Below are positions 26,036 through 35,307 of a stretch of 64,000 nt of DNA, one piece after another; positions within the stretch are counted from its first letter, which is position 1; every line of letters starts with the position of its first letter. Position numbers and translations under genes: made by a program. The stretch is taken from NCBI GenBank assembly GCA_001689495.1, contig LUJS01000040.1, forward strand, positions 1-64,000, read 5' to 3'. The notes under the pieces were generated by a model. That model searched no databases, was not told the origin of the DNA, and saw only the letters and a program-made list of their open reading frames with translations. The stretch is from Bacteroidales bacterium M8. GTDB taxonomy: Bacteria; Bacteroidota; Bacteroidia; Bacteroidales; Muribaculaceae.

Positions 26036-26482
26036 ATGAGCAAAGTAACATCTCTTTACCACATCGTCTTCTGCACGAAATATCGCAAGATGACCTTGCC
26101 ACAGGAGCATCTCAAGGATGTTTACACCTTCATCTGGAGTCTTGTCAAGGGACAGAACTCACGGCTGTTGCGAATCGGAGGAATCTCCAATCACATACAC
26201 ATGCTCGTAGACCTGAACCCTTCCGTCGCCTTGTCCAACTTCATGCGCGAGATCAAATCCAGATCAAGCGGATGGCTTAGGTCTGACGATCGGTTTCCGT
26301 TGTTCGAAGCATGGGCAAGAGAATATTATGCATCCTCGGTGGGAACAGATGCGAAAGATGCCATAATAAGCTACATCAACTCACAGCAACATCACCATCG
26401 TGTTGCCGAGTTCGGCGAAGAACTGGGCCGACTTTATATGGCCGACGGCCTGACCTACGACCCAAGAGACATGAACGAATGA
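26036..26482 (+). CDS. REP-associated tyrosine transposase (IS200/IS605 TnpA-like)
   Basis: 148-aa Y1 HUH single-strand transposase. HUH motif H53-I-H55 in GISNHIHMLVDL; the likely catalytic Tyr is Y113 in ISYINSQQHH, the position expected for TnpA. There is no TnpB or IscB accessory gene. Domesticated relatives (RAYTs) recognise and spread short REP palindromes, and the palindromic units on both sides fit this. Base composition is clearly more AT-rich than the neighbouring genes, as expected for a transferred element. The gene appears intact. Confidence 0.85.
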   Translation: MSKVTSLYHIVFCTKYRKMTLPQEHLKDVYTFIWSLVKGQNSRLLRIGGISNHIHMLVDLNPSVALSNFMREIKSRSSGWLRSDDRFPLFEAWAREYYASSVGTDAKDAIISYINSQQHHHRVAEFGEELGRLYMADGLTYDPRDMNE

Positions 26483-26504
26483 TTGTCGAAGACCATAACA
26501 TCAA

Positions 26505-26523
26505 CCCCACATTGCATGTGGGG
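26505..26523. repeat. Right inner hairpin of the RAYT element
   Basis: CCCCACAT-TGC-ATGTGGGG, a perfect 8-bp stem 22 bp after the RAYT stop. It pairs in inverted orientation with 25961-25977 and may double as a terminator. Confidence 0.7.
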
Positions 26524-26526
26524 CTA

Positions 26527-26642
26527 TGGATGAAGTCGGCCCTCCGGGCCTAAATATCCGCCAAACATCATCAATCAAAACAACTGGATGAAGCCGGCCC
26601 TCCGGGCCTAAATTTCCGCCAAACATCATCAATCAAAACAAC
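26527..26642. repeat. Two tandem 58-bp repeats carrying the GGCCCTCCGGGCC palindrome
   Basis: Unit 1 is 26527-26584 and unit 2 is 26585-26642; they differ at only two positions. A truncated third copy of the unit's 3' part (ATATCCGTCCAACATCATCA) lies at 26653-26672, just before cobU. The palindromes are at 26538-26550 and 26596-26608. Confidence 0.85.
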
Positions 26643-26681
26643 AATATCAGTCATATCCGTCCAACATCATCAATCAATGTT

Positions 26682-27200
26682 ATGCTGACACTCATCACCG
26701 GGGGGCAGAGGTCGGGCAAGAGCGAGATGGCCGAGAGGCTGGCGCTCGACCTGAGCGACTGTCCCGTATATCTGGCTACGGCCACCGTGGCGCCGGGCGA
26801 CTCAGAGATGGAGCGCCGCGTTGCCGCACACAAGGCCCGGCGCGGCCCGCAATGGACGTCGGTCGAGGAGCCCCTGAGCCCGTCGGCACACGCGGGGCTA
26901 CTTGCCGGACGCACCGTTCTGGTGGACTGTCTGACACTCTGGGTCACGAACCTGTTCTTTGACAGCGGCGACGATGATGCGGCGGCATTCGACGCATTTG
27001 CCCGCGAGCTCGATGCCCTGCTCGACGCCGGGTGCGACAACCTCATCCTCGTGACCAACGAGATAGGACTGGGCGGCATCAGTCCCAACGCCATGCAGCG
27101 CCGATTCACCGACCTGCAGGGTCGTGTCAACAGGCTGGCCGCCGAGAAGGCCGACAACGTATATTTAATGATTTCAGGAATACCATTAAAAATCAAATGA
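26682..27200 (+). CDS. cobU: Adenosylcobinamide kinase / guanylyltransferase
   Basis: 172-aa bifunctional cytoplasmic enzyme: phosphorylates adenosylcobinamide and then forms adenosylcobinamide-GDP. P-loop GGQRSGKS at 7-14; the His in ERRVAAHKARR (about 49) is the expected guanylylation site; VDCLTLWVTNL near 85 and the NEIGLGG segment near 125 are conserved. First of cobU-cobT-cobS. Its stop overlaps cobT by four bases. No cobalamin riboswitch was recognised in the repeat-filled 200 bp upstream. Confidence 0.92.
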   Translation: MLTLITGGQRSGKSEMAERLALDLSDCPVYLATATVAPGDSEMERRVAAHKARRGPQWTSVEEPLSPSAHAGLLAGRTVLVDCLTLWVTNLFFDSGDDDAAAFDAFARELDALLDAGCDNLILVTNEIGLGGISPNAMQRRFTDLQGRVNRLAAEKADNVYLMISGIPLKIK

Positions 27201-28234
27201 AACACTTTGACATAAAGCATCCCGACCGCGCCATCGAGCCGGCCCTGAGAGACAAGATAGACAATCTGACCAAACCCAAAGGCTCGCTGGGGCGGCTCGA
27301 ATCGCTGGCCCTGCAGATAGGCCTGATACAGCAGACGCTGAGTCCGAGACTCGACAACCCCTGCAACATACTCTTTGCCGCCGACCACGGCATTGTCGAC
27401 GAGGGTGTAACCGTGTCGCCAAAAGAGGTGACCCGCCAGCAGGTGGAGCACTTCGTGCGCGGGGGCGCGGGCATCAACTTCCTGTGCAACCAGCACGGAT
27501 TCCGCCTCGTGGTGGTCGACGCCGGCGTAGACCACGAGTTTGACCCCGGCATCGGGGTGGTAGACATGAAGGTGCGCCGCTCGTCGCGCAACTTCCTGCA
27601 CGAGGCCGCCATGACCCCCGAGGAGGCCGACCTGTGTCTGGAGCGTGGCGCCGAAATGGTGGCGCGCGTACATGCCGAGGGGTGCAACGTGGTCAGCTTC
27701 GGCGAGATGGGCAGCGGCAACACCTCGTCGTCGTCGATGTGGATGCACCTGCTCACGGGCATACCCCTCGACAAGTGCATCGGCGCGGGTGCCGGACTGG
27801 ACAGCGAGGGCGTGCGCCACAAGCTGGACGTGCTGACGCGCGCCCTCGCGGCATATACCGGCGACGGGTCGCTGTGGAGCCGCCTCTGCTGGTTTGGCGG
27901 TCTGGAGATGATGATGGCCGTGGGCGGAATGCTGCGCGCCGCCGAGCTGGGCATGGTGATACTGGTCGACGGATTCATAATGACCTCGTGCATGGCCACC
28001 GCCATGGCCCTCGACCCCGCCGTGGCCGACTATGCCGTCTTCGGGCACTGCGGCGACGAGTCGGGCCACCGCCTGATGCTCGACGCCCTCGGCGCCAAGC
28101 CACTGCTGCACCTCGACCTGCGTCTGGGCGAGGGCTCGGGTGCCGTCTGCGCCTATCCCATACTGCAGTCGGCGGTGAGGATGATAAACGAGATGGATTC
28201 GTTCAAGAAGGTCTCGGTGACCAAATATTTCTGA
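27197..28234 (+). CDS. cobT: Nicotinate-nucleotide:DMB phosphoribosyltransferase
   Basis: 345-aa enzyme that activates the lower-ligand base (dimethylbenzimidazole or an analogue) to its riboside phosphate for cobalamin assembly. KPKGSLGRLE near residue 25, FAADHGI near 57 and FGEMGSGNT near 170 are family signatures; the catalytic Glu is expected in LRLGEGSGA near 313. The start at 27197 overlaps the cobU stop (ATGA), and the stop overlaps the cobS start by one base. Confidence 0.93.
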   Translation: MKHFDIKHPDRAIEPALRDKIDNLTKPKGSLGRLESLALQIGLIQQTLSPRLDNPCNILFAADHGIVDEGVTVSPKEVTRQQVEHFVRGGAGINFLCNQHGFRLVVVDAGVDHEFDPGIGVVDMKVRRSSRNFLHEAAMTPEEADLCLERGAEMVARVHAEGCNVVSFGEMGSGNTSSSSMWMHLLTGIPLDKCIGAGAGLDSEGVRHKLDVLTRALAAYTGDGSLWSRLCWFGGLEMMMAVGGMLRAAELGMVILVDGFIMTSCMATAMALDPAVADYAVFGHCGDESGHRLMLDALGAKPLLHLDLRLGEGSGAVCAYPILQSAVRMINEMDSFKKVSVTKYF

Positions 28235-28983
28235 TGACAGACAGACTCTTCGCCGCCATAATCTTCTTCACCCGCCTGCCGCTGTGGCGGGTGGTCAGCC
28301 CGCCACACGAGAGCTATCGCCGCGTGGTCGACCTGTGGCCTCTGGCCGGATGGATCACGGGAGGCGTCACGGCGCTGACCCTATACGTGGCCTCGACGGT
28401 CTTCGAGCCCGCGGCGGCAGTGGCTACGGCCCTCGCCGTGCGCGCCCTGCTGACGGGCGGACTGCACGAGGACGGTCTGGCCGACTGGTGGGACGCGATG
28501 GGCGGCGGCCATGACCGAGAGAGGATTCTGGCGATAATGAAGGACTCGCACATCGGCACGTATGGCGTGATGTCGCTTGTATTCTACTATCTGCTGTCGG
28601 TGACAATGCTGGCGGGCTTCGGGCCCGCCACGGCGTGTGCGGTGGTGCTTGCCGCCGACACGTGGAGCAAGTGCTGCGCCTCGCAGATAATAAACCGCCT
28701 GCCATACGCCCGCACCGAGCAGACCGCCAAGAACCGCACCGTCTATGACCGCATGCCCGCCGGGGCGCGCGTGCTCAACCTCGGTCTGGGTCTCGTGCCG
28801 TGCCTGCTGCTGCCCCCGGCGCTGCTCCCGGCACTTGCCGCGCCCATCGTGGTGACATGGATCGCCATCCGCACCATGCGCCGCGCCATAGGCGGATATA
28901 CCGGCGACTGCTGCGGCGCCACGACGCTGATGTGCGAGCTCGGATTCTATGCCGCGGCACTTATATGTCAAAAAATCATATAA
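28234..28983 (+). CDS. cobS: Adenosylcobinamide-GDP ribazoletransferase
   Basis: 249-aa integral membrane cobalamin synthase that joins adenosylcobinamide-GDP with alpha-ribazole (phosphate). Five to six hydrophobic segments; the acidic GGLHEDGLADWWDAMGGG (about 75-92) is the conserved metal-binding signature, and GGYTGDCCGA near 228 is the other family motif. Starts within the cobT stop (TGATG). The usual fourth gene, cobC, is absent here; a candidate is at 42039. Confidence 0.93.
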   Translation: MTDRLFAAIIFFTRLPLWRVVSPPHESYRRVVDLWPLAGWITGGVTALTLYVASTVFEPAAAVATALAVRALLTGGLHEDGLADWWDAMGGGHDRERILAIMKDSHIGTYGVMSLVFYYLLSVTMLAGFGPATACAVVLAADTWSKCCASQIINRLPYARTEQTAKNRTVYDRMPAGARVLNLGLGLVPCLLLPPALLPALAAPIVVTWIAIRTMRRAIGGYTGDCCGATTLMCELGFYAAALICQKII

Positions 28984-29048
28984 AAAAACTCGCGATTCAA
29001 ACTATTTTTCTTATTTTCGCTTGTTGATACTATATATAGCATAAACTT

Positions 29049-29492
29049 ATGGAACATATCAAAGTCAAAATAATCAACGAGTCAGGCAACGAACTCCCCA
29101 CATACGAGACCCACTCGGCTGCAGGCATGGACGTGCGCGCCCGCCTCGACGCCCCCGTCACCCTCAAGCCCCTCGAGCGCATGCTCATACCCACCGGACT
29201 GCGCATGCAGCTGCCTCAGGGCTATGAGTGTCAGGTGCGCCCCCGCTCGGGTCTGGCCCTGAAGCACGGCATATCGCTGGTCAACACCCCCGGCACCGTC
29301 GACGCCGACTATCGCGGCGAGATAGGCATCATCGTCATCAACCTCTCGTCCGAGCCATACACCATATCGCCCGGCGAGCGCATAGCCCAGTTCGTCATCA
29401 AGCAATACGTCAAGGTCGAGTGGGAGCCGGTGAGCCGCATCGACGAGACCGAGCGCGGCGACGGCGCATTCGGCCACACCGGCACCGAATAG
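29049..29492 (+). CDS. dut: dUTP diphosphatase
   Basis: 147-aa trimeric dUTPase that hydrolyses dUTP to dUMP and so limits uracil in DNA. All five motifs are present: AAGMDV, PRSGLA, GTVDADYRGEIG, GERIAQ and GDGAFGHTG near the C-terminus. First of the dut - TPR - DUF4292 - EnvC-like order seen in many Bacteroidetes. Upstream TATTTTCG (29012-29019) is only an approximate -7 box. Confidence 0.94.
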   Translation: MEHIKVKIINESGNELPTYETHSAAGMDVRARLDAPVTLKPLERMLIPTGLRMQLPQGYECQVRPRSGLALKHGISLVNTPGTVDADYRGEIGIIVINLSSEPYTISPGERIAQFVIKQYVKVEWEPVSRIDETERGDGAFGHTGTE

Positions 29493-29566
29493 CCCCACGC
29501 ACCACACACCAACACCGGCGGGGAGAGGCCCCGCCGGCAAGACACACCTCACAACTCTCAACTGTT

Positions 29567-31294
29567 TTGAAGAAGCTACCCATACTCCTGTGCCTGTTGC
29601 TCGCCACCGCGGGCATGGCCCTTGCCGGACGCGGCGGCACCGCCACGCGCGAGGATGTCGCCAAAGCGGACTACATCTATCTCGAAGCCCTGCGCGCCAA
29701 GTCGCAGGGACGCCTCGACGCCGCCTACGACCTGCTCGAGCGGGCATACTCCCTCAATCCCGCAGACAACCAGACGGCCCTCGAGCTGGCCCCGTTCCTG
29801 CTGAACCTTCAGGACTCGGCCGCACGCGAGCGCGCCATCGGCATGATGGGCGACTATTATGCCGACAACCCGTCAGACTATCAGGCCGGAGCCCGCTACG
29901 GACTGCTGCTGGACCGTCTTGACCGCAAGGACGAGGCCCTCGACGTGTGGGAGACCCTGCACATATTCCATCCCGAGCGCACCGAGATAAGCAGCGTCCT
30001 CGCCGAGGGGCTGGCACAAACCGGCGCCCCCGAGGACGCACACCGCGCCATAGGCATATACGACTCGATCGAACTGGCCGAAGGCCCCTCGATGCAGCTC
30101 TCGACCAACAAGATACAGATATACTACCTGCGCAACGACACCGCCGCCATTCTGGCCGAGGCCGACCGCCTGCGTCAGGCAAGGCCGACCAGCTCGGACT
30201 TCAACGTCTTTTCGGGCGACATATACAACATGTTCGGCAAGCCCGACAGGGCGCTCGGATTCTATGACCGCGCCATCGAGCTGGACCCATCGAGCGGATA
30301 TGCCTATTTCTCTAAGGCCAACTTCTACAAATCGCAGGGCGACTCGGTGGGGTATGACCGCGAGGTGTTCATGGCCCTCAAGCAGGACAACCTCAACGTA
30401 GACACCAAGCTCAACATACTCCGCTCGTATATTCAGGAGATGTATGCCGACACCCTGCAGCGGCCGCGCATCCGACAGCTGTTCGACACCCTCGTGGTGC
30501 AGCACCCCCTCGAGCAGCCCATCAGGGGCATGTATGCGGCCTATCTGACCGACGCGCGCGACTATGCCGCCGCCGCCGAGCAGGAGGAACAGGCCCTCGG
30601 CCTGAATCCCGCCGACCCAGACGGGTGGGACCTGCTGTCGAGCCTGTACATACAGACCGACGACTATGACCGCGCCGAAGACGCCATCATGCGCGCCATG
30701 CACTATTATCCCGACGTGCCCTCGCAGCACTTCAAGCTCGGCTCGCTCTATGGCATGAAGAAGGAGTATGAGCGCTCGCTGGCGCAATACGAGAAGGCCC
30801 TCAAGCTGACCGACTCGACGGATGTCAACGCCATATCGGCCATCTATACCTCAATAGCCGACAACCTCTATCAGCTCGGGCGCACGGACAGCGCGTTCGC
30901 CCTCTATGACAAGGCGCTGGTCTACGACCCCGACAACCTGCTGGCAATGAACAACTGCGCGTATTTCATGGCTTGCAACGACATCGACCTCGACCGCGCG
31001 CTGACGCTGATAGAGAAGGTCGTGGCCGCCGACCCCGAGAACCCCACCGACCTCGACACATATGCATGGGTGCTGTTCAAGCGCAAGGAATACGTCAAGG
31101 CCCGCGAGGCCATAGACAAGGCGCTCGAGCATGACAAAGCGCCCGGGGCCGAGGTGCTCGAGCACGCCGGCGACATATACTTCATGGACCGCGAGCCGGC
31201 CAAGGCCCTCGAGTTCTGGAAACGGGCCCTCGAGCACGACCCCGACAACGAGATACTCAAAACCAAAATCAAGAACAAGAACATATATCACTGA
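29567..31294 (+). CDS. TPR-repeat exported protein, likely TTG start
   Basis: 575-aa protein. I place the start at TTG 29567 because it directly yields a signal peptide (MKKLPILLCLLLATAGMALA); there is no ATG or GTG at this position and the open frame upstream runs through dut. Mature part: about ten tetratricopeptide repeats, for example AAYDLLERAYSLNPAD near 45, ALGFYDRAIELDPSSG near 240, ALEFWKRALEHDPDN near 555. Probably a periplasmic or outer-membrane-associated scaffold. Coupled to the DUF4292 gene through TGATG. Its conserved operon position suggests a role in envelope or lipoprotein biogenesis. Confidence 0.82.
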   Translation: MKKLPILLCLLLATAGMALAGRGGTATREDVAKADYIYLEALRAKSQGRLDAAYDLLERAYSLNPADNQTALELAPFLLNLQDSAARERAIGMMGDYYADNPSDYQAGARYGLLLDRLDRKDEALDVWETLHIFHPERTEISSVLAEGLAQTGAPEDAHRAIGIYDSIELAEGPSMQLSTNKIQIYYLRNDTAAILAEADRLRQARPTSSDFNVFSGDIYNMFGKPDRALGFYDRAIELDPSSGYAYFSKANFYKSQGDSVGYDREVFMALKQDNLNVDTKLNILRSYIQEMYADTLQRPRIRQLFDTLVVQHPLEQPIRGMYAAYLTDARDYAAAAEQEEQALGLNPADPDGWDLLSSLYIQTDDYDRAEDAIMRAMHYYPDVPSQHFKLGSLYGMKKEYERSLAQYEKALKLTDSTDVNAISAIYTSIADNLYQLGRTDSAFALYDKALVYDPDNLLAMNNCAYFMACNDIDLDRALTLIEKVVAADPENPTDLDTYAWVLFKRKEYVKAREAIDKALEHDKAPGAEVLEHAGDIYFMDREPAKALEFWKRALEHDPDNEILKTKIKNKNIYH

Positions 31295-32154
31295 TGACCA
31301 TCAGACGTCCATTCATCGCACTGCCTCTCTTCCTCACAGTCATTATCGCCGCGGCCCTGAGTCTGGGCTCGTGCTCGTCGTCGCGCCAGACCGGCAAGAC
31401 CCTCCCGCCGACAGACAGGGAGACCCCAGACGACGCGAGGCAGAAGGCCCGGCAGCTGGCCGACGCTGCGGCCGCCGAGAAGTGGCAGACACTCACCATG
31501 CCCGTCAGCGTCAAGGTCAAGGACTCGTCGCTGCCCAAGGTCAGTGGCACCATGACCATGGTGCGCGACAAGCGCATACGCATCTCGATGCGTTTTCTGG
31601 GCATGGAGGTCGGCGCGCTCGACGTGACCGGCGACTCGGTGTTCGGCTATGTCAAGCTGAACCGCATCTATGTGGCCGAGAGCATCCCCGACCTGCTGGG
31701 CGGATTTCCGGCCGGCGTGGGCAACGTACAGTCGATGCTGCTGGGACGCCTCTTCACGCTCGGCAGCGACAACCCCGACATCAAGTCGGCACGGATAGCC
31801 GCGGGGACCGACGGGGGCTATACCATCACGCCGTCAAAGGCCGGGGGCAAGCTCGACTACAACTTCGAGGTATCGCTGCCCGGGAACATCGTCAAGGCCC
31901 TCACGCTGAGCTACAAGACGCATCAGGCCGTGGTGACATACTCTGACTTCTCGTCGACCGCCACCGGCACCGACCGCCCCGCCGACATCGACATCAACGC
32001 CATGGTCAAGGGGCGCGGACTGGGGGCCGAGATTACCCTCAACTACAACCGCCTCGTCATCGACGACTCGGCCGACCTCAAGCCGTTTGTCATCCCGCAG
32101 GGCTATCGCCGCGTGGCCGCGTCGTCGCTGCTCAAATCTCTCTCGGGCCTATGA
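31294..32154 (+). CDS. DUF4292 lipoprotein
   Basis: 286-aa lipoprotein: signal peptide with lipobox LGSC (Cys about residue 27) followed by SSSRQ without acidic residues, so probably periplasm-facing. Mature domain resembles the LolA/LolB fold reported for DUF4292 (MVRDKRIRISMRFLGMEVGA, then LDVTGDSVFGYVKL). A role in lipoprotein handling is inference. Starts inside the TPR stop and overlaps the next gene by four bases. Confidence 0.8.
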   Translation: MTIRRPFIALPLFLTVIIAAALSLGSCSSSRQTGKTLPPTDRETPDDARQKARQLADAAAAEKWQTLTMPVSVKVKDSSLPKVSGTMTMVRDKRIRISMRFLGMEVGALDVTGDSVFGYVKLNRIYVAESIPDLLGGFPAGVGNVQSMLLGRLFTLGSDNPDIKSARIAAGTDGGYTITPSKAGGKLDYNFEVSLPGNIVKALTLSYKTHQAVVTYSDFSSTATGTDRPADIDINAMVKGRGLGAEITLNYNRLVIDDSADLKPFVIPQGYRRVAASSLLKSLSGL

Positions 32155-33542
32155 CCGTCAGCCGAACCGTCCGCATACTCGCGACGGGCACACTGATTGC
32201 CCTCTGCCTCGCGGCCGACGTGTCGGGGGCACCGCGCCGTGCCCGCAAGAGCCGCAAGCAGCCGCAGTCGGTCGAGAACGTGCGCCGCGAGCAGAACCGC
32301 GCGCAGAAGGTCATCACCGAGACCTCGAAAAAGCTGGACCGCACCACCGAGGAGCTGAACCGCCGCATGGGCCAGCTCAACTCGCTCAACGCCGACATCG
32401 AGACACAGACGGCCACCGTGAACCGCCTGCGCTCTAACGTCGACTCGATAGGCGGACAGATACGCCTCACCACAGACTCTATAGCCCTGCTCGAGCGCGA
32501 CCTCGAGGGGCTGCGTCGGTCATACGCCCGCGCCATGGCCCGCCTGCAGCCGACGGCGGGGAGCCTCGACGCGGTCAACTTCCTGTTCTCGGCCTCGTCA
32601 TTCTCTGAGGCTTGGAGCCGCCTGCGCTACCTGCGGCGGTTTGCCTCGTGGCGCGAGAGCAAGGCCGAAGAGATAAACCGCGCCGTAGACCGCATAGCCT
32701 CGCGTCGGCAGCACCTCACGTCGCTGCGCCACACGCAGGACGTGGAGCGCCGTCGCGCCGAAGACCAGCAGAGGGTGCTCGAGGTGAAGCAAAACGAGTC
32801 CAAGCAGCTGGTAGCGTCGCTGCGCAAGGAGGACTCGCGCCTGCGCGCCCAGCTCAAGGAACACCAGCGCAAGGCTGCGGCTCTGGACCGCGAGCTGGAC
32901 CGACTGATAGCTGAGGAGCAGCGCCGCATGGCCCGCGAGGAGGCCGAGCGCAAGAAAAAAGAACAGCAGGCCGCGGCCAACCGTGCCAAGGCCGGCAAGA
33001 AGGGGGGCAAGAGCGCCGGCAGCTCAAAGTCGGGGACCTCGGCTCCGGCCGAGTCGCCGTCTGCAGCCGAGGTGGCGTCGGCCAACGCCGCCACGCGCAA
33101 GGCCGCTCCTACATCGCCGTCGAGCCTGACCGGATCGTTTGTCAAGAACAAGGGTCGCATGCTCTTTCCTGTTGGAGGCTCGTACAAGATAGTGCGCCGT
33201 TTCGGCCGTCAGCCCCACCCCACCCTCAAGCACGTGTGGGTGGACAACTCGGGCATAGACATCGAGACCGCCACGGGCAGCTCGGCACGGGCCGTGTTCG
33301 CAGGCACGGTCTCGGCCATCTTCAGGCAGGACGGCTACAGCAGCATAGTGATGCTGCGCCACGGCAGCTATGTCACCGTCTATGCCGGACTGGCATCCGT
33401 GTCGGTGACCAAGGGACAGTCGGTCAAGGCCGGCCAGACCATCGGCACCATAGCCCGCGCACCGTCGCGCGATGTGGCCGAGCTGCACTTCGAGGTGCGC
33501 AACGAACGCACCAAACTCAATCCAACCGTCTGGGTGAAATAA
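32151..33542 (+). CDS. EnvC-like murein hydrolase activator (M23/LytM, degenerate)
   Basis: 463-aa exported protein: signal peptide (about 1-25), long coiled coil (about 35-270), Lys/Ala-rich linker, and C-terminal LytM domain (about 330-463). The first metal-ligand region reads DNSGIDIETATG, where active enzymes have His before GID; LHFEVR at the end is kept. Loss of the first His, as in E. coli EnvC, suggests a non-catalytic activator of amidases in cell separation. Coupled to the DUF4292 gene by ATGA. Confidence 0.85.
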   Translation: MTVSRTVRILATGTLIALCLAADVSGAPRRARKSRKQPQSVENVRREQNRAQKVITETSKKLDRTTEELNRRMGQLNSLNADIETQTATVNRLRSNVDSIGGQIRLTTDSIALLERDLEGLRRSYARAMARLQPTAGSLDAVNFLFSASSFSEAWSRLRYLRRFASWRESKAEEINRAVDRIASRRQHLTSLRHTQDVERRRAEDQQRVLEVKQNESKQLVASLRKEDSRLRAQLKEHQRKAAALDRELDRLIAEEQRRMAREEAERKKKEQQAAANRAKAGKKGGKSAGSSKSGTSAPAESPSAAEVASANAATRKAAPTSPSSLTGSFVKNKGRMLFPVGGSYKIVRRFGRQPHPTLKHVWVDNSGIDIETATGSSARAVFAGTVSAIFRQDGYSSIVMLRHGSYVTVYAGLASVSVTKGQSVKAGQTIGTIARAPSRDVAELHFEVRNERTKLNPTVWVK

Positions 33543-33579
33543 GAAGGCGGATACACAATTATTATTACAAGACTAAACA

Positions 33580-35307
33580 ATGAAGACTTTTGAAGAATTA
33601 GGTGTCAGCGAACCTCTGCGACGTGCAGTCGTGGAGCTCGGCTTCGAACACCCAATGCCCATACAGGAACGTGTCATTCCGCGTCTGCTCGGCGATGCCG
33701 ACGACATCGTGGCACTGGCCCAGACCGGCACCGGCAAGACCGCCGCTTTCGGCCTGCCCGTACTGCAGCGCATAGACGCCGGGGCGCGTGTCACACAGGC
33801 CCTGATACTTTCACCCACCCGCGAACTCTGCCTTCAGATAGCCGGCGATCTGGCCGACTTCTCGAAATACATACCCGGCGTCAAGGTGATTCCCGTCTAT
33901 GGCGGGTCGAGCATCGAGAGCCAGATACGCGCCCTACGCGCGGGGGCACAGGTCATCGTGGCCACCCCCGGACGCCTCATCGACCTGATAAAGCGCGGCG
34001 TGGTGCATCTCAACAACGTGACCACCGTGGTGCTCGACGAGGCCGACGAGATGCTCAACATGGGCTTCCTCGACTCGATCGAGGAGATTCTGGCCCACGT
34101 GCCCGAACAGCGCAAGATGCTGCTCTTCTCGGCCACCATGCCCAAGGACATACTGCGCATAGCCAAGCGATACATGCGCGACTATGAGGAGATTGTCGTA
34201 GGCTCGCGCAACGAGGGGGCCGAGAACGTGCGCCACATATATTATATGGTCAAGGCTCAGGACAAGTATCCGGCCCTGAAGCGCGTGGTCGACAACTCGC
34301 CCGGCATATACGCCATCGTGTTCTGCCGCACACGCCGCGACACGCAGGAGATTGCCGACAACCTGATACGCGACGGATATAACGCCGAGGCCCTGCACGG
34401 CGACCTGTCTCAGCAGCAGAGAGACATAGTGATGAAGAAGTTTCGCGACGGCGTCGTGTCCATGCTCGTAGCCACCGACGTGGCCGCCCGCGGACTCGAC
34501 GTGAGCGACCTGACGCACGTCATCAATTACGGCCTGCCCGAAGACGTGGCCGTCTATACCCACCGCTCGGGCCGAACGGGGCGCGCCGGCAAGTCGGGCG
34601 TGTCGGTGGCCATAATCCACTCGCGCGAGCAGGGTCGCCTGCGCGAGATAGAGCGCATCATCGGCAAGACGTTCGAGCACCTCAGGGTGCCCACCCCCGA
34701 GCACATCATCGAGAAACAGCTCTATAACCTCGCCGACCGTCTGGAGCGCGTCAAGGTGAACGAGGAGGAGATAGCCCGCTATCTGCCCGGCATCTCGCGC
34801 AAGCTGGAATGGCTGTCTGAGGAGGACCTGCTCAAGCGCGTCATCTCGCTCGAGTTCAACCGCCTGCTCGACTACTACAAGGGGGTGCCCGACATAGACT
34901 TCATCGACGTCAAGCCCCGCGGCGAGAAGAAGGAACGCCGCGCCAAGAACGGCATGGACACCTCGCGCCCGGCCAACGACGCCGACAAGGACCGCCGCAC
35001 CGCCGCCCGCGGCATGGAGCGCATATATATTAATGTGGGCAAGCGCGACGGATTCTTTGCCGGAAACCTCATCGACATGCTCAACAAGCTCGTACAGGGC
35101 AAGCGCGTAGACGTGGGCCGCATAGACCTGCTGCCGGCCTACTCGCTGTTCGACGTGCGCAAGTCTGACGCCCGCAAGGTGGTCGGAGCGCTGACCGGCG
35201 CCGACTTCTATGGCAAGCGCATACACTCCGAGATAGCCGTGGCCGACCGCGACTACTCGAAGATAGCGGACAAAAAGAAAAAGAAAGACAAAAAAGATAA
35301 GAAATGA
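33580..35307 (+). CDS. DEAD-box RNA helicase with DbpA-type RNA-binding domain
   Basis: 575-aa helicase of the DeaD/CshA type. Walker A AQTGTGKT 47-54, DEAD near 155, SAT near 187, HRSGRTGRAG near 328. A DbpA-type RNA-recognition domain lies at about 480-560 (RIYINVGKRDGFFAGNLIDM), followed by a Lys-rich tail ending DKKDKK. Likely ribosome assembly or cold-stress RNA remodelling. Its stop overlaps the next gene by four bases. No clear promoter in the 37-bp gap upstream, so it may be read from the dut operon. Confidence 0.88.
   Translation: MKTFEELGVSEPLRRAVVELGFEHPMPIQERVIPRLLGDADDIVALAQTGTGKTAAFGLPVLQRIDAGARVTQALILSPTRELCLQIAGDLADFSKYIPGVKVIPVYGGSSIESQIRALRAGAQVIVATPGRLIDLIKRGVVHLNNVTTVVLDEADEMLNMGFLDSIEEILAHVPEQRKMLLFSATMPKDILRIAKRYMRDYEEIVVGSRNEGAENVRHIYYMVKAQDKYPALKRVVDNSPGIYAIVFCRTRRDTQEIADNLIRDGYNAEALHGDLSQQQRDIVMKKFRDGVVSMLVATDVAARGLDVSDLTHVINYGLPEDVAVYTHRSGRTGRAGKSGVSVAIIHSREQGRLREIERIIGKTFEHLRVPTPEHIIEKQLYNLADRLERVKVNEEEIARYLPGISRKLEWLSEEDLLKRVISLEFNRLLDYYKGVPDIDFIDVKPRGEKKERRAKNGMDTSRPANDADKDRRTAARGMERIYINVGKRDGFFAGNLIDMLNKLVQGKRVDVGRIDLLPAYSLFDVRKSDARKVVGALTGADFYGKRIHSEIAVADRDYSKIADKKKKKDKKDKK

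Larger units (their letters stand above)
25933..26608 (+). mobile_element. RAYT element with inverted composite palindromes
   Basis: The RAYT gene is flanked by two copies, in inverted orientation, of the same composite unit. Left: GGCCCGGAGGGCC (25933-25945), a short TTATC-containing spacer, then CCCGCAC-GCA-GTGTGGG (25961-25977). Right: CCCCACAT-TGC-ATGTGGGG (26505-26523), a spacer, then GGCCCTCCGGGCC (26538-26550), repeated once more at 26596-26608. This arrangement fits a RAYT with its REP/REPIN-type ends. Target-site duplications were not evident. Confidence 0.7.

Noticed and set aside
26483..26681. Cobalamin riboswitch before cobU
   Set aside because: The region is filled by the RAYT-side hairpin and 58-bp repeats; no B12-box-like core or matching folding was recognised.
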